Shown piece by piece: positions 44,200-50,790 of a DNA stretch of 64,000 nucleotides. Origin of the DNA: an uncultured Spirochaetota bacterium (lineage in GTDB: Bacteria > Spirochaetota > Spirochaetia > JAFGXN01); assembly GCA_944388995.1 (NCBI GenBank), contig CALXKN010000001.1:1-64000 (forward strand), given 5' to 3'. A program made the position numbers and the translations under genes. The first letter of the stretch is position 1; every line of letters starts with the position of its first letter. Below the pieces are notes generated by a model that worked only from the letters and a program-made list of their open reading frames with translations, was not told where the DNA came from and ran no database searches.

Positions 44200-45228
44200 T
44201 TAGCGGTCAATCCGCCGCTCCGCGCCGCCGGCCAGCGCCCTCACCTCTTCCGCCGACGCAAACGAAACGTCGCCGGGCGTCGACATCACCAACGCTCCGT
44301 GAGCCGCTCCCCACTCCACCGCAGAGGAGAGATCTTCCCCGTAAACCGACGCGGCCAAAAATCCGGCGACGAATCCGTCCCCGCCGCCGACCCGATCAAG
44401 AACCGGCAGTCCGTATTCGCGGGAAGAGACCGTCCGTTTGCCGTCGGAAAAAAAACACTGCCAGCGGTGATCGGAAGCCGTCAGAACGCGGCGGCGCGAA
44501 GCTCCGCAACCTTTCAGATTCGGGAAGCGGGTTAAAATTTCAGTCAGGACTTCGGGGAAAACCGCTTCCGTTGCGCCGGTCAGAAGTGCATAATCCTCCT
44601 CGCTGCCGAAAAGAAAATCCGCCTGCCGCGCAAATGTTTCAAAAAGACGGGAAGCCGCCTCCTTACCGCCGCGGGCTTTCCACAGCGACGGCCGGTAATT
44701 CAAGTCAAAAGAGACACAAACCCCGCGGGCGCGGGCGGCCGCTACGGCGGCGGCGGCCGTCTGAGTGGAAGTGTCCGACAATGACGCAAAAATACCCCCG
44801 GTATGGAAACGGTCCGTCACCGAAAAAATTTCGTCCCAATCAAAATCATCGGCCTTTATCTGCGAAGCGGCGCTGTGTCCGCGGTCGCTGCATCCGAGCG
44901 GCGCACGAAGACCGAATCCCCGTTCCGTGAAATTCAAACCGTTGCGCACGCTCTCTCCGATACCGTCAAACGGAACCATCCGCACCCAGCGGCTGTCGGT
45001 TCCGCCTTCGGCAATCAAATTCCGGATCAGGCGGCCGACGGGATTATCGGCCAGCGCCGTTACGACGGCGCTTCGCAAACCGAAACACGAAGCAAACGCT
45101 CGAGCCGGATTGTATTCTCCTCCGCCTTCCCACACCGAAAAATTTCGCGCCTGCGCAATTCTCCGCTCTCCGGGATCCAAACGAAGCATCACCTCGCCCA
45201 ATGAAACCAAATCGAAGCGTTCTCTCAT
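44200..45228 (-). CDS. kdgK: PfkB-family sugar kinase, probable 2-keto-3-deoxygluconate kinase
   Basis: A 342-residue ribokinase-fold enzyme. The PfkB signature near the C-terminus is VLDRVGGGDGFVAGFL, with the catalytic Asp in GGGD; the N-terminus SLGEVMLRLDP and the sugar-binding FDLNYRPSLW fit KDG kinases. It overlaps eda by 4 bp, and the pair would turn KDG into pyruvate and glyceraldehyde-3-phosphate. Substrate is inferred from context. Confidence 0.84.
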   Translation of the reverse strand: MRERFDLVSLGEVMLRLDPGERRIAQARNFSVWEGGGEYNPARAFASCFGLRSAVVTALADNPVGRLIRNLIAEGGTDSRWVRMVPFDGIGESVRNGLNFTERGFGLRAPLGCSDRGHSAASQIKADDFDWDEIFSVTDRFHTGGIFASLSDTSTQTAAAAVAAARARGVCVSFDLNYRPSLWKARGGKEAASRLFETFARQADFLFGSEEDYALLTGATEAVFPEVLTEILTRFPNLKGCGASRRRVLTASDHRWQCFFSDGKRTVSSREYGLPVLDRVGGGDGFVAGFLAASVYGEDLSSAVEWGAAHGALVMSTPGDVSFASAEEVRALAGGAERRIDR

Positions 45229-45800
45229 TCGCCGTCATCCTTCAAAAAAACCGATTTAAAATCCGATCCGGAAACACAAAACACAGACGGCAGCTCCAAA
45301 AAAGACCGGTAATTGTCGCGGTTGACGCCTCCCGTCGGCATAAAACGCGCGCCGGCGGCGAAAAACGCTGCCGACAGAGCTTTCAGATAACCGACGCCGG
45401 CCGCAGCTGCCGGAAAGAATTTTAAATAACGGCAACCGAACGCCAATGCGTTCTGAACCTCCGTCGCAGTGAAAACTCCCGGCAAGTACGGAACGCCGCG
45501 GCGTTCGGCTTCCCTGAAAACCTCCTGCGACCAACCGGGTGAAATCAGCGCGTCAGCGCCGGCCTCAACCGCCGCCGCCGCCGCTTTTCCGTTTAAAACG
45601 GTTCCGGCAGCCGTCCGCAGACCGGAAATCCGCATTTTCAGTGCGGCAACCGTTTCCAACGCGCTGTCGCTGCGCAACGGGACTTCGACGCACGTCAGAC
45701 CGTGCGAAATGAAAAATTCCGCCGCTTTTGCAGCCTCCGCCGGGTCGGGCGGAATCAGCGGCAGAAATTCCGCTTTTTGCAGATACCGGAAAAAATCCAT
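45225..45800 (-). CDS. eda: KDPG/KHG-type aldolase
   Basis: A 191-residue class I aldolase. Residues matching E. coli Eda are E39 (CVEVPLRS), the Schiff-base lysine K127 (LKFFPAA), AAGTVL, ISPG and PTGGV. It cleaves 2-keto-3-deoxy-6-phosphogluconate or relatives to pyruvate and an aldehyde. Only 4 bp follow the fucosidase stop, and the next gene is the matching kinase, so the operon couples glycan hydrolysis to keto-deoxy sugar-acid breakdown. Confidence 0.9.
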   Translation of the reverse strand: MDFFRYLQKAEFLPLIPPDPAEAAKAAEFFISHGLTCVEVPLRSDSALETVAALKMRISGLRTAAGTVLNGKAAAAAVEAGADALISPGWSQEVFREAERRGVPYLPGVFTATEVQNALAFGCRYLKFFPAAAAGVGYLKALSAAFFAAGARFMPTGGVNRDNYRSFLELPSVFCVSGSDFKSVFLKDDGE

Positions 45801-45804
45801 TGTC

Positions 45805-47301
45805 TCAATACAACGAACTGTAATAAAGCCCGATCGAAGAAATTTCCGGAATGTATCTCGACTGAACGATGTTGATACGCACCTTTTGCGCTTTCTGCAG
45901 CGGGAATTTCAAAAGCCGTTTGTATCCGATGGTGGTCGACCGTTCGACTTCTTTCCAGTCGCGGCCGTTCCAAACTTCAAGGGCGAATTTTTCGACGCGC
46001 TGCCCGTTGGCAATGTTCTCTCCGATACTAAGGCGGTTGAACCATTTTTCCTCACCAAGATCCAACTCGACGGTCATCTGATAATTCTCTCCTGAAACTT
46101 CAGAGTCGGTCCGTTTGGCGCCGGCAGCCCGGTTTTCTCCGAAAATTTCTTTAATTGTATCCCCGAATTCTTTCAGCCGTTTGACATCTCTGTCATGCAA
46201 CAGTCCGCGTTTGTCGGGAGGAATATTTAACAGAAGAACCGAATTTCGACCGACAGATTTATAGTAAATATCCATCAGTTTGGCCAGAGATTTTACCTGA
46301 AGATTCTGATAATCATGGTAAAACCAACCCGGCCGAATGGAAGTATCGCACTCGGCAGGATACCAAATCGCTTCTTCCGCTGCCGAAATGGCGACGCGGT
46401 CCCCCATATATTCGGACGAGGCATCATAGTTATACGAAGTAATACCCAATGCTTCCATTTCTTCGGGGGTAATATTTTCATAATGAAAGCCTCCTTCTTC
46501 AAATGCAGCGGCGATATCGTCCTGATCCCTGGCCGTTGCCGGAACCACGCTCCATTCCGATTCCCGCGCCAAACCCGATTCGTTGCCGACCCACCGGACG
46601 TCGGGGCCGCTGACGGCAATCACGCAGTTATCGTTGCGTTCCCGGATCGTTTTATAAAAACGGTTCCAGTCATAAACCTGTTTTTTGCCGTTGGGACCTT
46701 CCCCGTTGGCGCCGTCAAACCAAAATTCGTCAATATCGGGGCCGTAAAGATCAAAAATTTCGTTGATTTGGTTGTCAAAGTAGTCGTTGTAGGCGTCTGT
46801 TCCGTATGTTTTTTCATGGCGATCCCACGGAGAGAGATAAATTCCGATTTTGATTCCCTCTGCCCGGCAGGCATCGACGAATTCCTTGACTACGTCGCCC
46901 TGACCGTTTTTATACAAAGAAGAAGCCACGTCATGCGTTGTGTACTTCGACGGCCACAAACAAAATCCGTCGTGGTGTTTGGCCGTTAAAATCGCCAGTT
47001 TGAAACCGGCCGCCTTCACTGCTTTTACCCACTGACGGCAATCCAGCTCCGTCGGATTGAACAGCTTCGGATCTTCGGTTCCGTCGCCCCACTCCACGTC
47101 TGTAAACGTATTGATTCCGAAATGAAAAAAGCAGGTCAGCTCCAGTTGCTGCCAAGCCAGCTGACGCGGATGCGGCTTCACCTCAGCCGCTGCCCTCACT
47201 TTTTCCGGATCGACAAATCCTTCCCGATCCTTCCATGCATCCGTTGCATTACAGGAAAGAACCGAAACCATCAAAATAAAGAAAAAAACTGCCTTTTTCA
47301 T
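45805..47301 (-). CDS. GH29 alpha-L-fucosidase lipoprotein
   Basis: A 498-residue secreted fucosidase with lipobox SVLSC (C17). The catalytic domain (about 40-370) has HFGINTFTDVEWG, LTAKHHDGFCLWPS and the nucleophile D196 in EFWFDGANGEG. Residues ~390-495 form a C-terminal F5/8-type C (CBM32-like) beta-sandwich. GH29 enzymes, especially those with this domain, often cleave alpha-1,3/1,4 fucose. First gene of the operon with eda and kdgK; the ribosome-binding site is GGAGG. Confidence 0.93.
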   Translation of the reverse strand: MKKAVFFFILMVSVLSCNATDAWKDREGFVDPEKVRAAAEVKPHPRQLAWQQLELTCFFHFGINTFTDVEWGDGTEDPKLFNPTELDCRQWVKAVKAAGFKLAILTAKHHDGFCLWPSKYTTHDVASSLYKNGQGDVVKEFVDACRAEGIKIGIYLSPWDRHEKTYGTDAYNDYFDNQINEIFDLYGPDIDEFWFDGANGEGPNGKKQVYDWNRFYKTIRERNDNCVIAVSGPDVRWVGNESGLARESEWSVVPATARDQDDIAAAFEEGGFHYENITPEEMEALGITSYNYDASSEYMGDRVAISAAEEAIWYPAECDTSIRPGWFYHDYQNLQVKSLAKLMDIYYKSVGRNSVLLLNIPPDKRGLLHDRDVKRLKEFGDTIKEIFGENRAAGAKRTDSEVSGENYQMTVELDLGEEKWFNRLSIGENIANGQRVEKFALEVWNGRDWKEVERSTTIGYKRLLKFPLQKAQKVRINIVQSRYIPEISSIGLYYSSLY

Positions 47302-47317
47302 AAAACCTCCATGCAGG

Positions 47318-47346
47318 AGTTTAACACAGGAATCCGGAAAAGTAAA
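47318..47346 (-). promoter_or_regulatory. Promoter of the GH29-eda-kdgK operon
   Basis: On the minus strand TTTACT (47341-47346), 17-bp spacer, TAAACT (47318-47323). Both boxes match consensus at four of six positions. Confidence 0.5.
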
Positions 47347-47389
47347 TCTGTTTTTCCGAGTTCAGAAAATTAAATTTCACGGAATAATA

Positions 47390-47417
47390 TTGATTTTCAC
47401 GCTGTTTTCTGTAAAAT
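47390..47417 (+). promoter_or_regulatory. Promoter of the META-domain lipoprotein gene
   Basis: TTGATT (47390-47395), 16-bp spacer, TAAAAT (47412-47417), then a GGAGGTGAG ribosome-binding site. It may also serve corA downstream, since no other promoter is clear before it. Confidence 0.65.
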
Positions 47418-47434
47418 TATCAATGGAGGTGAGT

Positions 47435-48238
47435 ATGAAAAAATCACTTTTATCGGTTTTGACAGTTCTTTTTCTGTCCGCCTGCGCGGAAGAAGGGACT
47501 CTGACCGGCGCATCGTGGCGGCTGACGGGACTCGCCGACAGTGAAACCGGACAACTGACGGTTCCGGAAGAAACAGTCCGCGATACGAAAATCAATTCTC
47601 CGATTACGGTTTCGTTTACTGACACACAGGCGACGGGGACGGCTTGCGTCAACAACTTTTTTTCCTTGGTGAAAATCGAAGGCGACCGTCTGAATATCAG
47701 CAATATCGGCGCCACGCGGAAAGCGGGATCGGCGGATATGATGAAGCTGGAACAGCACTTTTTCGATACGTTAATCCGCACGGATCGTTTTGAAATCAGA
47801 AAAGGCGTTTTAACGCTTTTTGACGAAGCGGGAGCGAAGCTGATGACCTTTGCCGAAAACCGGTTGGAAAATACCGCCTGGCTTCTGACCGCCGTAAGCG
47901 ACGGATCCGCTTTGGTTTCCGCAAACGCCGATTTTCCCGCCGACATCGAATTCGGCAAGGATTACAGCGTTTACGGCAGCGACGGCGTCAACCGCTACTT
48001 CGGCAGTTATACCGAAAAGGCGGGAAACGCGATTTCATTTTCCAATCTCGGAGCCACTTTAATGGCCGGTCCCGAAGAGGCGATGGAGGCGGCCGAGCAG
48101 TTTCGGACGCTTTTAGGCAAAGCGGCGGCTTTTACGATTTCCGGAGCGACTTTGAAGATGAAAGATGAGAACGGCAGCGTAATCCTCGTTTTCACGGAAA
48201 AACCGCAGCCAAAAGCGGAAAACACACAGGAAAAATAA
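47435..48238 (+). CDS. Double META (HslJ-like) domain lipoprotein
   Basis: A 267-residue lipoprotein (lipobox LSAC, C17). Two META domains follow in tandem (about residues 22-140 and 145-250), each opening with a W.L.....G strand (SWRLTGL, AWLLTAV) and carrying a G.N.(Y/F) motif (CVNNFFS, GVNRYFGSY). The family, found in HslJ and other outer-membrane or periplasmic proteins, is linked to stress and antibiotic tolerance without known chemistry. ATG 47435 is favoured by GGAGG upstream. Confidence 0.8.
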   Translation: MKKSLLSVLTVLFLSACAEEGTLTGASWRLTGLADSETGQLTVPEETVRDTKINSPITVSFTDTQATGTACVNNFFSLVKIEGDRLNISNIGATRKAGSADMMKLEQHFFDTLIRTDRFEIRKGVLTLFDEAGAKLMTFAENRLENTAWLLTAVSDGSALVSANADFPADIEFGKDYSVYGSDGVNRYFGSYTEKAGNAISFSNLGATLMAGPEEAMEAAEQFRTLLGKAAAFTISGATLKMKDENGSVILVFTEKPQPKAENTQEK

Positions 48239-48279
48239 TCGCGCCGTCAACGGCGATTAAAAACCCAAAAGGAGTTTTT

Positions 48280-48333
48280 ATGGACGAGACCCCCGGCAGT
48301 CGCCGGCGTTTGAATTTTTTTCATTTTATATAA
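48280..48333 (+). CDS. 17-codon leader peptide upstream of corA, MgtL-like
   Basis: A short ORF encoding MDETPGSRRRLNFFHFI with an AAAAGGAG ribosome-binding site 5 bp before the ATG. It resembles the Mg2+-sensing MgtL peptide of enteric bacteria ([17 protein letters not shown]) in length, acidic/proline start, RRRL core and aromatic/hydrophobic end. It is followed by structures that could control corA. That it is translated and sensory is inference. Confidence 0.65.
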   Translation: MDETPGSRRRLNFFHFI

Positions 48334-48369
48334 ACCGGGGGAGCTCTGCCTCCGGATTCAAAGGAGGCA
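48290..48369 (+). promoter_or_regulatory. corA leader structures with sequestered ribosome-binding site
   Basis: Three helices can be drawn. CCGGC/GCCGG (48293-48297 with 48302-48306) lies inside the leader ORF. CCCCCGG/CCGGGGG (48290-48296 with 48335-48341) competes with it and spans the ORF. TGCCTCC/GGAGGCA (48347-48353 with 48363-48369) buries the corA GGAGG. A weak alternative GGAG/CTCC pairing (48340-48343 with 48350-48353) would free that GGAGG. The layout fits translation-coupled control. Confidence 0.6.
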
Positions 48370-48372
48370 AAA

Positions 48373-49302
48373 ATGGTCGAAATCTTGAAAACAGTCGGTC
48401 GAACGATAGAAAAATGCGGTTCCCCGGAAGCGGGAACGTGGATCAACGCGGTGGCGCCGACCGTCGACGAAGTCAAATCGCTTGCTGCGGAAATCGAACT
48501 TGATATCGACAGTATCAAAGCGGCGCTGGACGAAGAAGAACGGGCCCACATCGAGGTGGAAGAAAATCACGTTCTCATCATCATTGACGTCCCGATCGAA
48601 GACCGGACGGAAAACACCTATTTTTCCACCATTCCGCTCGGCATCGTTTTGATGAATGATTACATTGTCACCATCTGCACAAAAAAACTTCCTTTAATCG
48701 AAACGTTCTGTTCCGGCAAGTTCAAATCGTTTACAACGCAGAATCAAACCCGCTTTCTCCTCTTAATGCTCTTCCGCAATGCCGCCTACTTTCTTCACTA
48801 TCTGAAACGGATCAATCAGATGAGCAGCGCCATTGAACGGGACATGATCCGCTCCTACTCCAACAAGGAAATCGTAAAAATGCTGCGGCTTCAAAAGAGT
48901 TTGGTCTATTTTTCCAATTCGATAAAGACCAACGAGTCGGTGATGCTGAAACTGAAACGGTTTGATTTTATCAGGGAAAATCCCGATACCGAAGAGCTGA
49001 TGCAGGATGTCGTTATTGAAATCGAACAGGCAATGGAAATGGCCCGGACTTACACCGCAATCATCACCGGAGTAGCCGAAACGCTGGCGACGCTGGCCGA
49101 TACACAGCTGAACCGGACCATGAAGTTGCTGACCGGCGTCACCATCATTCTCTGCATTCCGACAATCGTCTCCGGTATTTACGGGATGAACGTCGCGCTG
49201 CCCGGCGGCTCAAATCCGCATACGTTCTGGTTTTTAACCGGCGGAATTGCGGCCGTTGCCGCCGTGCTGACTTTTTTTATGAAAAAAATGCGGATTTTTT
49301 AA
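48373..49302 (+). CDS. corA: CorA-family magnesium/cobalt transporter
   Basis: A 309-residue pentameric channel subunit. A large acidic cytoplasmic domain (1-245) is followed by two C-terminal membrane helices; the selectivity-filter motif GMN lies between them in YGMNVALPGG. It ends in the basic KKMRIF. The ribosome-binding site GGAGG lies in a 7-bp hairpin, and a small leader ORF precedes the gene, pointing to Mg2+-responsive translation. Confidence 0.95.
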   Translation: MVEILKTVGRTIEKCGSPEAGTWINAVAPTVDEVKSLAAEIELDIDSIKAALDEEERAHIEVEENHVLIIIDVPIEDRTENTYFSTIPLGIVLMNDYIVTICTKKLPLIETFCSGKFKSFTTQNQTRFLLLMLFRNAAYFLHYLKRINQMSSAIERDMIRSYSNKEIVKMLRLQKSLVYFSNSIKTNESVMLKLKRFDFIRENPDTEELMQDVVIEIEQAMEMARTYTAIITGVAETLATLADTQLNRTMKLLTGVTIILCIPTIVSGIYGMNVALPGGSNPHTFWFLTGGIAAVAAVLTFFMKKMRIF

Positions 49303-49318
49303 CGGCCTTCAATCAAGA

Positions 49319-49355
49319 AAAACCGCCTTCCGGATGATTTCCGGAGGGCGGTTTT
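49319..49355. terminator. Bidirectional terminator, corA and glyS
   Basis: AAAACCGCC (49319-49327) pairs with GGCGGTTTT (49347-49355), extended inside by CCGG/CCGG, with A/T runs at the ends. It lies between two convergent genes. Confidence 0.85.
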
Positions 49356-49381
49356 CGGGTTCGGAAACTCCGCAAACGGCG

Positions 49382-50713
49382 TCAGACGCGTTTATAGGCT
49401 TTCATATCGGAACGCAGAAATTCTACCAATGATGAAGCCGGAACCCGTTTCTGTTCCATTGAATCGCGCCAACGCACCGTCACCGTACCGTCTTCCTTCG
49501 AGTCGTAATCAACCGTAATGCAGTACGGCGTGCCGATTTCGTCCATCCGGCGGTATCGGCGGCCGATGGCGCCGCTTTGGTCATAGAAAACATTAAACTC
49601 ACTGCGAAGATCCGCCTCAATTTTCCGCGCCAGCTCATCAATACCGTCTTTTTTGACCAAAGGCAAAACCGCCGCCTTAACCGGCGCCACCTCCGGATGA
49701 AAGTGCAGAACCGTCCGCACGTCGCCGCCATCAAGTTCCTCTTCTTCATAAGCGTCGCAGAGAACCATCAGAACGGTACGCGTCAACCCCGCCGAAGTCT
49801 CAATGACGTAGGGAACGTAGCGTTCGTTGGTGTCGGGATCCAGATAAGTCAGCTCGTTCTTCCCCGAAAACCGGTTATGGCGGCTCAAATCGAAATCGGT
49901 TCTTGAATGAACGCCCTCCAGTTCCTGCCACCCCATCGGAAAGAGAAACTGAATGTCGAAGGCGTCTTTCGCGTAATGCGCCAGCTCATCGGCTCCGTGG
50001 CGGTGAAAACGCAAATGTTCGGGATGAATACCGAGGCGGGAATAATATTCCATCCGTTCTTTTTTCCAGTATTCAAACCACTCTTCATCCGTTCCCGGCT
50101 TGCAAAAAAACTGCATTTCCATCTGCTCGAATTCGCAGGTTCTGAAAATAAAGTTTTTCGTAACGATTTCGTTTCGGAAAGCCTTTCCGACCTGCGCGAT
50201 TCCGAACGGAATTTTGACGCGGCTTGACTGCAGTACATTTTTAAAATTGACAAAAATCCCCTGAGCTGTTTCGGGCCGCAGGTAAACAAGACCGTTTTCA
50301 TCCTTAACGGGTCCAAGATAAGTCGAAAACATCAGGTTGAAGTCGCGCGGTTCGGTAAAAGAGCCGACGGCGCCGCACTGCGGACAGGGTGCCCCCGTGT
50401 CGATTTGATCGGCCCGGAAACGCGTTTTGCAGCTTTTACAGTCTACCAGGGGGTCTGAAAAATTTTCGACGTGGCCGGAAGCTTCCCACACTTTCGGATG
50501 CATCATGATAGCCGCATCCAAACCGACGATATTGTCATGCATACGCGTCATCGCCTTCCACCAAAAATCCCGGATATTCTGTTTCAGCTCCGTGCCGAGA
50601 GGACCGTAATCCCATGCGGAAGAAAGCCCGCCGTAAATTTCCGACGACTGAAACACAAAACCGCGTCTTTTGCACAGCGAAACGATTTTATCCATTGTCA
50701 CTTCTTTACCCAT
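49382..50713 (-). CDS. glyQS: Glycyl-tRNA synthetase, single-chain alpha2 type
   Basis: A 443-residue class II GlyRS of the eukaryote/archaea-like type, found in spirochaetes, mycoplasmas and some others. The zinc-site cysteines CKSC and CPQC are near residues 90-110; motif 2 is GKAFRNEI and motif 3 is SAGLTRTVLMVL, before a C-terminal anticodon-binding domain. The start at 50713 has AGGGG 7 bp upstream and lies downstream of a strong promoter; longer frames begin inside or before that promoter. Confidence 0.95.
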   Translation of the reverse strand: MGKEVTMDKIVSLCKRRGFVFQSSEIYGGLSSAWDYGPLGTELKQNIRDFWWKAMTRMHDNIVGLDAAIMMHPKVWEASGHVENFSDPLVDCKSCKTRFRADQIDTGAPCPQCGAVGSFTEPRDFNLMFSTYLGPVKDENGLVYLRPETAQGIFVNFKNVLQSSRVKIPFGIAQVGKAFRNEIVTKNFIFRTCEFEQMEMQFFCKPGTDEEWFEYWKKERMEYYSRLGIHPEHLRFHRHGADELAHYAKDAFDIQFLFPMGWQELEGVHSRTDFDLSRHNRFSGKNELTYLDPDTNERYVPYVIETSAGLTRTVLMVLCDAYEEEELDGGDVRTVLHFHPEVAPVKAAVLPLVKKDGIDELARKIEADLRSEFNVFYDQSGAIGRRYRRMDEIGTPYCITVDYDSKEDGTVTVRWRDSMEQKRVPASSLVEFLRSDMKAYKRV

Positions 50714-50741
50714 TGCGAAACCCCTGAGACTGTTTTTTTTC

Positions 50742-50770
50742 ATTATAGGTGGATTTTTTGTTTGATTCAA
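50742..50770 (-). promoter_or_regulatory. glyQS promoter
   Basis: On the minus strand TTGAAT (50765-50770), 17-bp spacer, perfect TATAAT (50742-50747). It defines a leader of roughly 20 bases with a ribosome-binding site, in contrast to the leaderless genes. Confidence 0.85.
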
Positions 50771-50790
50771 GAGCCGGAAGATGTTTTTTC

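Noticed and set aside
48242-48255. Hairpin CGCCGT-CA-ACGGCG as a terminator between the META gene and corA
   Set aside because: No U-run follows it on the plus strand, so the META gene and the corA leader may share a transcript.
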